64,000 bases of DNA. It comes from FEB-10 sp963710645. GTDB lineage: Bacteria > Acidobacteriota > Thermoanaerobaculia > Thermoanaerobaculales > Sulfomarinibacteraceae. Every line of letters starts with the position of its first letter. Position 1 is the first letter of the stretch. Shown one piece after another: positions 8,409-17,611 of this stretch. The notes beneath the pieces were generated by a model. The model worked only from the letters and a program-made list of their open reading frames with translations. It searched no databases and had not been told where the DNA came from. A program made the position numbers and the translations under genes. The stretch is from the NCBI GenBank assembly GCA_963710645.1, contig CAVQBD010000003.1:368005-432004 (forward strand). The letters are read 5' to 3'.

Positions 8409-9170
8409 ATGCGTACAGCCCATTTCGTGCTCATGACAATCTGTCTGGCTCTCCTGATTCCACCTGTGGCGGCTCAGGATGCCGTTCCCGGCCCAATCAC
8501 CAAGAGCTATCAGGTGACGGTGAAGCTCGATCGGTTCCTCCAATTCGAGGACGCCTACCGGCAACACCTCCAATGGCACGGCAAGAACAACGACAACTGG
8601 GCCTGGCACACCTGGCAGGTCGTCAGCGGCCAGAATCTCGGCCAGTACATCATCCGCAGCCATGGCCACAATTGGGAGGACTTCGATCAGGAGGCGGCCC
8701 TGCGGCAGTCAGAGTGGGCGGACATCCTCACCCACGTCGCCCCGAATCTGGAGATAATGACCTCCAGCCTGGAGACCTACGAACCGCAGCTCTCCAACTG
8801 GCCGGCTGACTTGGCGCGCCCCGCCCTCGTGGAAATGACTCGATTCGAGATCGCCTTTGACGGTGTCCAGGAGTTCCGTCAGGCCATCGCCAAGATCCAG
8901 CGCGCCGTGCTCGAAAGAGCTCCCGATCGACACTTCGCGTGGTTGCGCACCGTCAACGGATCCAACGGCCCGACCATGGTCCTCGCAATCCCGCGGGCGA
9001 GTTGGGCGGACTTCAAACCCGCGGACAAGCCGCTGTGGTCGCTGATGGAGGAGGTCTACGGCGAGGCTGAGACAACGGCCATCCAAAAGGCCATCGGCGG
9101 GTCGATCCGAAGCCAAAACAGCTTCGTGGTGACCTACCGGGCCGATCTGAGCTACACGCCCGCAGACTGA
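8409..9170 (+). CDS. exported hypothetical protein
   Basis: This 253-residue protein has a signal peptide (residues 1-20, ending PPVAA) and a mature part with several Trp and His residues (for example YRQHLQWHGKNNDNWAWHTW). It shows two rough halves that both contain a Phe-rich segment and a Trp-Ala-Asp (WADI, WADF) motif, which hints at a duplicated alpha/beta ferredoxin-like fold. I do not recognise a family. The ATG is chosen for its AAGGGAG ribosome-binding site eight bases upstream; the open frame also extends further 5'. It stands alone, with a candidate promoter at 8262. Confidence 0.65.
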   Translation: MRTAHFVLMTICLALLIPPVAAQDAVPGPITKSYQVTVKLDRFLQFEDAYRQHLQWHGKNNDNWAWHTWQVVSGQNLGQYIIRSHGHNWEDFDQEAALRQSEWADILTHVAPNLEIMTSSLETYEPQLSNWPADLARPALVEMTRFEIAFDGVQEFRQAIAKIQRAVLERAPDRHFAWLRTVNGSNGPTMVLAIPRASWADFKPADKPLWSLMEEVYGEAETTAIQKAIGGSIRSQNSFVVTYRADLSYTPAD

Positions 9171-9271
9171 CCAGGTCCGCCGCGAATCGTTCTGGTCAGC
9201 CCGGCCGACCATCGTCGAGATTGTGGGAACGATTCGTCCATTGACGCGTACTGTCTAAAAGGAGGAGCGAC

Positions 9272-10048
9272 ATGGATAACAACTCGAACCAACCGGGCTA
9301 CGAACCGGCCCTCGCCAACACAGCCGGAGGCGAGACCACCGCAAAGTACAGCGCCGCTCAACGTCTATGGATGGTGTTCACCTCGCCGGCGGAGGTCTTC
9401 GCCGACATCGCAATCAAACCCACCTGGATACTGCTGCTAATATTGATGATTGCGCTCGGCGTGGTGCTTCAGTTTGTGATGCTCCCCCACATCGATTTGG
9501 AATCCACAATCCGCGCCAGTCTCGGAGACCGCACCGCTGAAATGAGCGACGAACAGATCGACGAGATCGTTGCCGGGCGACAGAAATTCGCCAAGTTTGG
9601 GCCCATTGTCGCCATCGTCATCGGCCCCATTGCGTGGGCGCTCATGGCGGCCTTCTTCCTGGTCGTTCTCAAGATTGTCGGATCCGAGATGGATTTTGTT
9701 TCAACCCTCTCCACCGCCCTCCACGCCTATTGGCCGCCCTCGGTTGTAGGGTCGATCCTTACCATGATTCTCATTCAAAGGGTCGGGCTTATTCCACAGG
9801 AGGAGTTGGTCAACGTCGTCAAGGCGCACCCCGCTGCATTCATGTCGCCCGACTCGCCGCCTTGGCTCCTGGCAACGGCCGGAACCTTCAGCATTTTCAA
9901 CATCTGGATCGTCGTTCTGCTGGTGATCGGTTTCAAGATCGTGGGCGGGTTGTCCACCGGCCGGGCGGTGGTTGCCGCCCTTGTCCCGTGGGGGGTATGG
10001 GTCGTCTTGAAGGCTGGGCTCTCCATGATCCCGGCGCTCTTTTCCTAA
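9272..10048 (+). CDS. Yip1-domain membrane protein
   Basis: This 258-residue integral membrane protein is of the Yip1 type. A cytoplasmic N-terminal tail (1-45) is followed by the SPAEVFADI motif typical of bacterial Yip1 proteins, and then about five membrane segments. Its biochemical role is unknown. A strong ribosome-binding site (AAAGGAGGAG) precedes the ATG. It is the first gene of a four-gene cluster with a MacAB-type efflux system 30 bases downstream, so it may assist assembly or act in the same envelope process. Confidence 0.75.
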   Translation: MDNNSNQPGYEPALANTAGGETTAKYSAAQRLWMVFTSPAEVFADIAIKPTWILLLILMIALGVVLQFVMLPHIDLESTIRASLGDRTAEMSDEQIDEIVAGRQKFAKFGPIVAIVIGPIAWALMAAFFLVVLKIVGSEMDFVSTLSTALHAYWPPSVVGSILTMILIQRVGLIPQEELVNVVKAHPAAFMSPDSPPWLLATAGTFSIFNIWIVVLLVIGFKIVGGLSTGRAVVAALVPWGVWVVLKAGLSMIPALFS

Positions 10049-10078
10049 CACACCGATGAGGCATACCGGAAGGACGCC

Positions 10079-11332
10079 ATGAAGAAGTGGTTGATCGGAA
10101 TCGCGGCGGTCGCCGTGCTCGCCCTGATCGTGTGGGCCAGTTTGAAAGACTCGAAACCGCGTGGCACCGAAGTCGAGCTTGGCTCGGCAGAGGCGAAGAC
10201 CCTGTCTTCGAGGGTCAAGGCCACCGGCGAGATCACGCCCGAGAAGAAGGTCGAGATCTCCGCAAAGGTTGTGGGCGAAATCATCAACCTCCCCGTCGTG
10301 GAAGGTCAGGCGGTGCAGGCCGGTGAGCTGCTGCTGGACATCGAACGGGACCTCTACGAATCTGGCCGCGACCAGGCCCAGGCGGCGCTGCGGCAGGCCC
10401 AAGTGTCTGTCCGTCGCCTCGAGGTCCAGCTCGTCGACGCCGAGCGCAACCTCCGCCGGGCTCGGGAACTCCGTGCCCAGGAACTTGTGAGCCAGGAGGC
10501 CCTCGACGCGGCCCAGCTCGCGGTGGACACTGCTGAGGTTGAGATCGAAGCCCAACAGCAAACCGTTGAGCAGTACCGTTCCGCCCTCAAGCGGACCACC
10601 GACGACCTCGCCCGGACGACGATCCGGTCGCCCATGGACGGCATAATCATTCAGCTGGACGCCGAACAGGGGGAGACCGTCGTACCGGGTTCCACCAACC
10701 TCCCAGGCTCGGTGATCATGGTGGTGGCCGACATGTCCACCCTGCTGGCCGAGGTGGAGGTCAACGAGGTCGACGTCGTTGATGTGGCCCTGGGACAGGA
10801 GGCCGAGGTCACGGTGGACGCCATCGGTGACGATCCCCAGACCGGCCGAGTCGTGGAGATCGCCACCTCGGGTCGCAAAGACCCATCCCTCGGCACCATT
10901 CGATTCAGGGTCAAGATCGCACTCCAGGACCCCGATCCCGCCCTCCGTCCGGCCATGACCGCCAAGGTCGCGATTCTGACCGCCACCCGGCCTGATGCCC
11001 TGACCATTCCGATCCAGGCCGTGGTCAAACGCAAGCTCGCCGAAGACGGGACCGAAGTGAAGGGAACCAAAGCCGAGGGTCTGGACGAAACGGACGTGGT
11101 CTACGTCATCGAGGATGGTGAGGCAGCCGTCCGCGCCGTCACAACAGGCATTGCCGACGATCTCCACGTGGAGATCACCGATGGCTTGGGCGCGGGGGAC
11201 GAGATCATCATCGGTCCCTATCGAACGTTGAAGAAGCTGCACGCGGGCGAGGCGGTCCGGGCCAAGGAAGCCGAAGACGAAAGCGAAGACGACCAGGAGG
11301 GCGACGCCGACGTCGAAATCAGGGTGGACTGA
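10079..11332 (+). CDS. efflux periplasmic adaptor (HlyD/MacA-type)
   Basis: This 417-residue membrane fusion protein has an N-terminal anchor (4-20) followed by a beta-barrel/lipoyl half (about 45-90, with ARG-free ISAKVVGEIINLPVVEG spacing). A coiled-coil hairpin (about 95-165) rich in Ala, Gln, Arg and Glu comes next. The second lipoyl half and beta-barrel follow, with SPMDGIIIQLDAEQGETV. The C-terminal tail is very acidic. It should link an inner-membrane ABC permease to an outer-membrane channel. Its stop overlaps the next gene's start (TGATG), so the adaptor, ATPase and permease are coupled. No outer-membrane TolC-like gene lies nearby. Confidence 0.88.
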   Translation: MKKWLIGIAAVAVLALIVWASLKDSKPRGTEVELGSAEAKTLSSRVKATGEITPEKKVEISAKVVGEIINLPVVEGQAVQAGELLLDIERDLYESGRDQAQAALRQAQVSVRRLEVQLVDAERNLRRARELRAQELVSQEALDAAQLAVDTAEVEIEAQQQTVEQYRSALKRTTDDLARTTIRSPMDGIIIQLDAEQGETVVPGSTNLPGSVIMVVADMSTLLAEVEVNEVDVVDVALGQEAEVTVDAIGDDPQTGRVVEIATSGRKDPSLGTIRFRVKIALQDPDPALRPAMTAKVAILTATRPDALTIPIQAVVKRKLAEDGTEVKGTKAEGLDETDVVYVIEDGEAAVRAVTTGIADDLHVEITDGLGAGDEIIIGPYRTLKKLHAGEAVRAKEAEDESEDDQEGDADVEIRVD

Positions 11333-12030
11333 TGCTGATTGAGATCCGCGAGCTGCGCAAAATCTACCAGATGGGCGACCAGGAGGTGCGGGCCCTGGAC
11401 GGCATTGACCTCGACGTCAAGGCCGGTGAGTATCTCGCCATCATGGGGCCTTCGGGGTCGGGGAAATCGACGTTGATGAATCTCATCGGGTGTCTCGACA
11501 CACCCACCTCGGGCCACTACGTCCTCAACGGACAGGCGGTCGAGGGCCTCGACGACTCCGAGTTGGCGCACATCCGGAACCGGGAGATCGGCTTCGTTTT
11601 CCAGACCTTCAACCTGCTCCCCAGAGCGAGCGCTTTGGCCAACGTGGAACTGCCCCTTATCTACGCGCGGATGTCCTCGGGGAAACGCCGGCAACAGGCC
11701 CGCGAGGCTCTCGAGAAGGTGGGTCTCGGCGACCGCGTCAAACACCAGCCCAACGAGCTGTCGGGCGGCCAGAGGCAGCGCGTGGCGGTTGCTCGGGCGC
11801 TGGTGAATCGGCCGTCGATCCTGCTCGCGGACGAGCCCACCGGAAACCTCGACTCCCGCACCTCGAACGAGATCATGGCCCTCTTCAACGAGCTCAACCA
11901 GGCCGGCAACACCATCGTCCTGGTCACCCATGAGGAAGATATCGCCGACAACGCCTCACGGACCGTGCGCCTGCTCGACGGCCGGGTCGTGATGGACGAA
12001 ACGCGGACTCCCGGAGACAGACGGCCATGA
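11332..12030 (+). CDS. ABC transporter ATP-binding protein (MacB/LolD-type)
   Basis: This 232-residue ATPase has the Walker A motif GPSGSGKST (39-47), the signature LSGGQRQR (about 143-150), Walker B ILLADEP followed by TGNLD, and the H-loop VTHEE. The TGNLD sequence and length fit the MacB/LolD/FtsE group, which powers permeases of the FtsX type. It overlaps the adaptor gene upstream and the permease gene downstream (ATGA), so the three are made together. Substrate cannot be read from sequence; drug, peptide, lipoprotein or siderophore export are all possible in this family. Confidence 0.93.
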   Translation: MLIEIRELRKIYQMGDQEVRALDGIDLDVKAGEYLAIMGPSGSGKSTLMNLIGCLDTPTSGHYVLNGQAVEGLDDSELAHIRNREIGFVFQTFNLLPRASALANVELPLIYARMSSGKRRQQAREALEKVGLGDRVKHQPNELSGGQRQRVAVARALVNRPSILLADEPTGNLDSRTSNEIMALFNELNQAGNTIVLVTHEEDIADNASRTVRLLDGRVVMDETRTPGDRRP

Positions 12031-13241
12031 TCTGGGACAACTTCCGCATCGCGCTGCAGGCGATCCGCGGCAACAAAATGCGGTCTCTCCTGACAGCTCT
12101 GGGGATTATCATCGGTGTCGCGGCGGTGATCGCGGTGGTGTCCATCGTACAGGGCCTCAACTATGTCATCGAGAACCGCCTGGCAAGCGTCGGCGCCACC
12201 TACATCCGGGTCCAGCCCCGGCAGGACCTCAACGACCCGGATCTGGCCGGCAAAGAGGTGGTCCTGACCTATGACGACGGGCTCGCCATCATGGATCGAG
12301 CCACCGCCATCGAGTATTTCAACCCCCTCTTTTTCCGCGGAGAGCGCCTCCACTACCGCGACCGCCAACACTCCTCCACGCTGCTCGGGGTGGGCGCTTC
12401 CCACCAAGAGGTCAACAGCCACTGGGTGGACCAAGGTCGCTTCTTCTCGGACCTCGATCTCGACCGCCGGGCACCGGTGTGCATTCTCGGGACCGAGATC
12501 GTCCGCGAACTGGAAATCGGCGACGAGCCCATCGGCACAGAGATCATCATCGGTCAGGGGAGCTTTACCGTGGTGGGCATCATGGAGGAGATGGGCGAGA
12601 TGTTCGGCCAGAATTCGGACGATCTCGTCTTGATCCCCATCACCACCGCCCGAGACCTCTACGGCCACGACGCTTTCAAGAGGCTTTTTCTCGACTTCCA
12701 GGCGTACGGCCCCGAGCAGGTGGAGCTGGCCCGGGACCAGATTACCGAGGTGCTCCGGTCACGCCACCAGATCGCTGACGGCAAGAGCAACGATTTCAGG
12801 GTTGTCCTTCAGGAAGAGATTTTGGAGACCACCGGCGCCATTCTCGGAACCCTGACCAGCGTGGTGGGCGGTGTGGTCAGCATCGCGCTGTTGGTGGGCG
12901 GCATCGGCATCATGAACATCATGCTGGTGTCGGTCACCGAGCGCACCCGAGAGATCGGCGTTCGCAAGGCGGTTGGTGCTCGAAAATCCGACATTCTGGT
13001 TCAATTTCTGATCGAGGCTGTCACCCTCTCATTGTTGGGCGGGATGATGGGGGTTCTGGCGGGTTGGGGTTTGGGCGTTCTCGGAGCGAAGGCCATCCCG
13101 GGCTTTCCACCGGCCCACGTTCCCCTCTGGGCAGTCGCCATCGGATTCGGGTTCGCCGCGCTGGTCGGTATCTTCTTTGGGACCTACCCAGCCGCCAAGG
13201 CCTCGGCCCTCGATCCCATCGACGCGCTTCGCTATGAGTGA
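12027..13241 (+). CDS. ABC transporter permease (MacB/FtsX-type)
   Basis: This 404-residue permease has one N-terminal membrane helix (about 17-42) and a large MacB-type periplasmic domain (about 45-265). The FtsX core follows, with three helices containing VGGIGIMNIMLVSVTERTRE (20 residues near 290-309) and GVRKAVGARKSDI. The final ASALDPIDALRYE is typical of the family. It would dimerise with two copies of the ATPase encoded upstream. Gene order adaptor-ATPase-permease, with ATPase and permease on separate chains, fits the split form of MacB systems. Confidence 0.93.
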   Translation: MIWDNFRIALQAIRGNKMRSLLTALGIIIGVAAVIAVVSIVQGLNYVIENRLASVGATYIRVQPRQDLNDPDLAGKEVVLTYDDGLAIMDRATAIEYFNPLFFRGERLHYRDRQHSSTLLGVGASHQEVNSHWVDQGRFFSDLDLDRRAPVCILGTEIVRELEIGDEPIGTEIIIGQGSFTVVGIMEEMGEMFGQNSDDLVLIPITTARDLYGHDAFKRLFLDFQAYGPEQVELARDQITEVLRSRHQIADGKSNDFRVVLQEEILETTGAILGTLTSVVGGVVSIALLVGGIGIMNIMLVSVTERTREIGVRKAVGARKSDILVQFLIEAVTLSLLGGMMGVLAGWGLGVLGAKAIPGFPPAHVPLWAVAIGFGFAALVGIFFGTYPAAKASALDPIDALRYE

Positions 13242-13343
13242 ATTCTCAATTTTGAATTCTCAATTCTAAATTCCCACCACCCACCCAGTAATTTAGGGCG
13301 GGAGGGGGTCAATTCAAAAATCAAGAACTGAGAATTGAGAATT
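13241..13343. repeat. heptamer inverted repeat (CTCAATT-type units)
   Basis: The left tract (13241-13272) and right tract (13311-13343) are AT-rich, step in 7-base units (CTCAATT, TTGAATT and variants) and are reverse complements of each other. A C-rich box (CCCACCACCCACCC) and a G-rich box lie inside. It separates the efflux permease from the converging 93-residue gene. Confidence 0.85.
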
Positions 13344-13623
13344 ATTGCGATTCGGCGACGACGAGTTCCATGGCACGCCCAATCGGGATGTGCACGATTT
13401 GGGCCTGCTGGTCCACCCAGCCGTAGCTGTTGAGAACTTCGAGTTGGTCCGCGTCGAGGCGCTTGAGGGGCTCATAGGGGTTGTCGGCGACCTTCTGGGC
13501 CAGTTCCTTCCGTTCCATCGAGTAGAACAGGCCCTGCAGACCGACGATGATCGCGAACAACAGAACCGCGCCGAGGATGCCCACAATCGCGGAGGCCGGA
13601 ACATCAGGATCGTCGTACCTCAT
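13342..13623 (-). CDS. small membrane protein of the respiratory operon
   Basis: This 93-residue protein has one membrane helix (about 11-35) followed by a soluble tail. The tail contains LNSYGWVDQQ and IPIGRAMELV, a pattern I associate with small proteins encoded beside alternative complex III or cytochrome oxidase genes; that association is from memory. It has a good ribosome-binding site (GAGGG) and lies after actF on the same strand, separated from it by a heptamer inverted repeat. It may be an accessory factor or a small subunit of the complex. No oxidase genes follow it. Confidence 0.65.
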   Translation of the reverse strand: MRYDDPDVPASAIVGILGAVLLFAIIVGLQGLFYSMERKELAQKVADNPYEPLKRLDADQLEVLNSYGWVDQQAQIVHIPIGRAMELVVAESQ

Positions 13624-13631
13624 ACATCCCT

Positions 13632-13733
13632 CGAATTCTCAATGTTGAGTTTTGAATTTTGAATGACGCCCAACCCTTCGAAGGGTCCGTTGCGCGGGTG
13701 GTTGGGATTCAAAAATTCAAAATTCATAATTTC
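13632..13733. repeat. heptamer inverted repeat inside the act operon
   Basis: The left tract (13632-13664) and right tract (13707-13733) are AT-rich heptamer arrays in inverted orientation, with GGGTGGTTGGG-type sequence between them. It lies between actF and the 93-residue gene and could attenuate or process the message there. Confidence 0.8.
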
Positions 13734-13734
13734 C

Positions 13735-14943
13735 TTAGGCGTTCTTGAATGCCAGCGACTCATGCAACCGGGGATCACCCACCGGGATCAGCGCCTGACG
13801 TCGAAGCTTCAGGGCAAACACAAAGGAGTACACCCCGGTCATCCCCACGAAACACAGGGCGTCGATCAGACCGAAAGGCGCCACACCAGGGCTGAACTCG
13901 GGCATCACCAGCCAGTAAATGTCCAGCCACGTCATCAGCACCATGTAGACACCGACCCCTGCGAGCAGCATGGGGCGGCGCTTGACATACCTTGAAATCA
14001 ACAACAGGAAGGGAATCACGAAGTGGCCGATGATCAAGGCCAGGCTCACCCAGGCCCAGGCGCCGGTCTGCCGCTTCAGATACCACTCGGTCTCCTCCGG
14101 GATGTTGCCGTACCAGATCAACATGTACTGGGAAAAGGCGATGTAGGCCCAGAAGACCGTAAAGGCGAAGAGGAACTTGCCCAAGTCGTGATAATGCTCC
14201 ACCGTGACCGCCCCACGAAGGACTCCCCGGAACTGCAAAGCCGCCAGGGTTTTGGGCATCACGGCGTAGAACACCACCACGCTGACTGCAAAGAAGTAAA
14301 CTCCGAAGATCGTGCTGAACCAATGGGGATCCAACGACATGAGGAGGTCGAAGGCCGCGAAATTGGCCGACAGGGCGAAAAGAATCAGACCAAATGCGGA
14401 TGCCCTCTCCATCTTGAGGGTCAAAGCGGGGTCCTTCGTGGCGTCCTGACGCACCGAGGTCCGGTAGAAGAACCAGGCGAGCACTCCCCAGATGGTGAAG
14501 TAGATCGCCAGACGGACCACGAAGAACGTTGGGTTGAGAAAACCCACCTTGGCCGCAAGTATCGGGTCGTGGGCCGCTTCCTCGACGTGGGACCAGTGAT
14601 AGAGATGGTGCATCCCGAGCACGATGGGAATCACCAAGACGGCCATCAACCAGAAATTCGTGGCCATGGCTTCCGCGATGCGGCGAATCACAACCGACCA
14701 TCCGGCACGGGTGACGTGCTGCAGCATGACAAAAAACAGGGCACCGAGGGTGAGCGCGAGAAAGAGCGAGTAGCTGATGAGATAGGTCTCGAGCAGACGA
14801 TCCCAGCCGTGCTCGGTGGCCATGGCCAGCGCCAACGCACCGCCGATCCCCACCACGGCGGTCACAGCGGCGGATCCCAACCACAGCGGTAAGACCCGGT
14901 CGAGGCTCAGATCGATGTCCGTGATGTCAAATACCCTCTTCAT
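13735..14943 (-). CDS. actF: alternative complex III subunit ActF
   Basis: This protein of about 402 residues has roughly ten membrane segments and corresponds to ActF, an integral membrane subunit of alternative complex III. The complex oxidises quinol and passes electrons to cytochrome c or an oxidase. Conserved-looking features are MHHLYHWSH after the third helix and FAFTVFWAYIAFSQYMLIWYG-like sequence near the sixth. Three consecutive start codons (GTG, ATG, ATG) overlap the actE stop; the last ATG has the best spacing from GAGGT. It is the last classical act gene in the operon. Confidence 0.85.
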   Translation of the reverse strand: MKRVFDITDIDLSLDRVLPLWLGSAAVTAVVGIGGALALAMATEHGWDRLLETYLISYSLFLALTLGALFFVMLQHVTRAGWSVVIRRIAEAMATNFWLMAVLVIPIVLGMHHLYHWSHVEEAAHDPILAAKVGFLNPTFFVVRLAIYFTIWGVLAWFFYRTSVRQDATKDPALTLKMERASAFGLILFALSANFAAFDLLMSLDPHWFSTIFGVYFFAVSVVVFYAVMPKTLAALQFRGVLRGAVTVEHYHDLGKFLFAFTVFWAYIAFSQYMLIWYGNIPEETEWYLKRQTGAWAWVSLALIIGHFVIPFLLLISRYVKRRPMLLAGVGVYMVLMTWLDIYWLVMPEFSPGVAPFGLIDALCFVGMTGVYSFVFALKLRRQALIPVGDPRLHESLAFKNA

Positions 14944-14945
14944 CA

Positions 14946-15593
14946 TCACCTCAACTGAGCCCTGATGTCAGCCGGAACGTCCTCCAGCGGGGCACCCTGG
15001 CTCCGTTGCAGGGCCCGAACGTAGGCCACGATGGCCCAGCGATCCTCCACCGGGATCTGCGGCGCGTAGGCGGGCATGTTCCTGATCCCGTTCGTGATCG
15101 TGTTGAACAGGTGGCCATCGGCCCTTCCGCGAACCAGCTCGGAATGGAACGACGCCGGAGGAGTCCAGGTCCCCTCCTGAAGCTCTTCGGCTCGCTTGGC
15201 CACCATTCCGTCACCGGTGCCGGCCAGTCCGTGGCATGGAGAGCAGAAGACGTCAAATCGCTCCCGACCGCGCTCCATGAGCTTCAGGGTCACCGGAACC
15301 GGCAGGGCCTCAACCCAGTCCTCTCCAACCTTGCCACGGTAGTAGGCATCGTTGCCGTTGAGTTCACCGCGGGCAATCGTGCCGACCACCGGCCGCCGCA
15401 TGGCGCGTCGGTCAGCGAACAGCCGGTTCCGCGCCTGGGCCTTGAACTTCTGCTGGTTGTCCATGTCCTGGATGATGTGGAACCTCGGTTTGGAGGACAT
15501 GGTGTTGCGGGCTCGCAGAATCACCGCCAACGGCACCCACGACAGGACCACCACGACCACGACCAGATAGAAGAGCCAGCGTGGCATTTTCAC
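14946..15593 (-). CDS. actE: alternative complex III subunit ActE, mono-haem cytochrome c
   Basis: This 215-residue membrane-anchored cytochrome c has an N-terminal helix (about 7-26) and one haem-binding site, CSPCH. Met ligand candidates lie in NMPAYAPQ toward the C-terminus, as is usual for class I cytochromes. It corresponds to ActE of alternative complex III, which carries electrons at the periplasmic face. The GTG start overlaps the actD stop (GTGA) and is preceded by GGAGG at seven bases. Confidence 0.88.
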   Translation of the reverse strand: MKMPRWLFYLVVVVVVLSWVPLAVILRARNTMSSKPRFHIIQDMDNQQKFKAQARNRLFADRRAMRRPVVGTIARGELNGNDAYYRGKVGEDWVEALPVPVTLKLMERGRERFDVFCSPCHGLAGTGDGMVAKRAEELQEGTWTPPASFHSELVRGRADGHLFNTITNGIRNMPAYAPQIPVEDRWAIVAYVRALQRSQGAPLEDVPADIRAQLR

Positions 15594-16150
15594 CCCACCA
15601 CCTCCTCGACCTCGGAACCGCCGAGAGACTCTAGAAGTTGTCGCGTCTTGGCGCGATCAAAAAGCGGATCACGCGCTTGGACGCTGATCATGAATTGGTC
15701 GTCGGTGGCCTTTTTGAACATCCGGCTGGAATGCAGCGGGTGATAGAGCTGAGGCAGCTTGTTGAGAGCGAGCATGCCAACCAGGGCGCTGATGGCAGCA
15801 AACAGAATCGTGGTTTCGAAGGCCACCGGGATGTTCGCCGGAAGACTGAATATCGGTTTGCCGGAAATCAGGAACGGGTAATCGAAGGCGTTGGTGTACC
15901 ACTGAAGAAGGATCCCGCAGATGGTGCCGGTGAGACCGCCCAGAAAGACGATGTAGGGAAGGATCGTCGGGCGCACGCCCATGGCGGCGTCCAACCCGTG
16001 GACCACGAAGGGTGTGTGGGTGTCCCACTCTATATACCCGGCGTCGCGGACCGTTTCGGCTCCGGCGAGCAGCTGATCCACGTTGTCGAACGCAACCAGG
16101 TAGCCGTAGAACTCGCCGCTGGTGTCAGCAGTCGGTTGATCGTACGTCAC
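15590..16150 (-). CDS. actD: alternative complex III subunit ActD (DUF3341)
   Basis: This 186-residue protein has a soluble N-terminal domain (1-55) followed by two membrane helices (about 63-85 and 100-125) and a soluble tail. The sequence FVVHGLDAAMGV and the pair of helices fit DUF3341, the ActD subunit. Its function in the complex is structural as far as is known. The GTG start overlaps the actC stop and has GGAGG six bases upstream. Confidence 0.88.
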   Translation of the reverse strand: MTYDQPTADTSGEFYGYLVAFDNVDQLLAGAETVRDAGYIEWDTHTPFVVHGLDAAMGVRPTILPYIVFLGGLTGTICGILLQWYTNAFDYPFLISGKPIFSLPANIPVAFETTILFAAISALVGMLALNKLPQLYHPLHSSRMFKKATDDQFMISVQARDPLFDRAKTRQLLESLGGSEVEEVVG

Positions 16151-17607
16151 CGGCCACCTCCGCGGAGCGGCGAACGCTCGGTGATGTCACCGTGGTAGTC
16201 GCCGTGTCCCGGCTCGCCGTGGAGCGCAGCCGGCATCACGCCCTTGACCTCGGCCATGCCGATGATCGGCAGGAATCTGACAAAGAGCAGGAACAGGGTG
16301 AAGAACAATCCAAAGCTCCCCGCAAAGGTGAGGATGTCCACGATGCTCGGTCGGTAGTAGCCCCAACTCGTCGGTAAGAAGTCTCGGCTGAGGGAGCTGA
16401 CGACGATGACGAACCGCTCGAACCACATCCCTACGTTGATCAGGATGGAGGCGATCCACATCACCACAAGATTGGTGCGTACCTTCTTGAACCAGAAGAC
16501 CTGCGGCACCACCACGTTGCAGGTCACCATGATCCAGTAGGCCCAAGCGTAGGGGCCGAAGGCCCGGTTCATGAAGGTGAATGCCTCGTAGCTGTTGCCC
16601 GAGTACCAGGCGATAAAGAACTCGGTTGAATAGGCCAGCCCGACCATCATGCCTGTGGCCAGCATGATCTTTGACATATTCTCCAGATGGCGCAGGGTGA
16701 TGATCTCCTCGAGATGAAGGAAATGTCGAGTGGGAATCACCAGCGTCACCACCATGGCGAAGCCCGAGAAGATCGCTCCCGCCACAAAATACGGCGGGAA
16801 GATCGTGGTGTGCCAACCGGGAATGATGGACACCGCGAAGTCGAAGCTCACCACCGAGTGCACCGAAAGCACCAGCGGAGTCGCCAGGGCGGCCAGCAGC
16901 AGGTAGGCCATCTCGAACCGATGCCAATGACGGTTTGAAGACCGCCAGCCCATGCTCAGCAGCCCATAGACCAGCCACCGACCCTTTGTCGTGGCACGGT
17001 CGCGCAGCGTCGCCAGGTCCGGGATCATTCCCATGTACCAGAAGAGCAGCGACACGGTGGCGTAGGTGCCCACTGCAAATACGTCCCACAGCAGCGGTGA
17101 CCGAAAATTCGGCCACATCTGCATCTGATTGGGAATGGGAGCCAGCCAGTAGGCCACCCAAACCCGACCGACGTGGATGCCCGGGAAGATCCCCGCGCAG
17201 GCCACCGCAAAGATCGTCATGCCTTCTGCGAATCGGTTGATGCTGGTCCGCCATTTCTGGCGCAGAAGAAACAGGATCGCGGAGATCAGCGTTCCGGCAT
17301 GGCCGATCCCCACCCAGAACACGAAATTCACGATTGCCCAACCCCACGCCACCGGCACCTGGAGCCCCCAGACTCCGATACCCACCCCCACCAGGTAGGC
17401 CACCATGACGCCCAGGACGGCGGTGAGGGACAGCGAAACGGCGAAGGCGATGTACCAGGACCGTGGTGTCTTGCGTTCCACCACGCCACAGACGGTGTCG
17501 GTGATGAATCCAAAATCGTTGTGGTTCAGGACCAACGGCGCCCGACGCGTGGGGTCGTCGGCGGTGTTGTCCAGCATGACTGGGGTATCGACGGTGGAGG
17601 TGCTCAT
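16147..17607 (-). CDS. actC: alternative complex III subunit ActC (NrfD-like)
   Basis: This 486-residue protein with about ten membrane segments is of the NrfD/PsrC family, matching ActC. In this family the helices provide the quinol-binding site next to the iron-sulfur subunit. Typical sequence is seen at GIGHAGTLISAILFL (helix 3 region), GIFPGIHVGRVW and SVHSVVSFDFA. The ATG chosen lies four bases after the actB stop; the frame is open further upstream but that part overlaps actB. Confidence 0.92.
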   Translation of the reverse strand: MSTSTVDTPVMLDNTADDPTRRAPLVLNHNDFGFITDTVCGVVERKTPRSWYIAFAVSLSLTAVLGVMVAYLVGVGIGVWGLQVPVAWGWAIVNFVFWVGIGHAGTLISAILFLLRQKWRTSINRFAEGMTIFAVACAGIFPGIHVGRVWVAYWLAPIPNQMQMWPNFRSPLLWDVFAVGTYATVSLLFWYMGMIPDLATLRDRATTKGRWLVYGLLSMGWRSSNRHWHRFEMAYLLLAALATPLVLSVHSVVSFDFAVSIIPGWHTTIFPPYFVAGAIFSGFAMVVTLVIPTRHFLHLEEIITLRHLENMSKIMLATGMMVGLAYSTEFFIAWYSGNSYEAFTFMNRAFGPYAWAYWIMVTCNVVVPQVFWFKKVRTNLVVMWIASILINVGMWFERFVIVVSSLSRDFLPTSWGYYRPSIVDILTFAGSFGLFFTLFLLFVRFLPIIGMAEVKGVMPAALHGEPGHGDYHGDITERSPLRGGGR

Positions 17608-17611
17608 GGGC

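Noticed and set aside
9701..11242. An open frame on the minus strand across the efflux adaptor
   Set aside because: Antisense shadow of a well-supported gene; its composition (many Asp, His, Gly) is typical of mirror frames in this genome.
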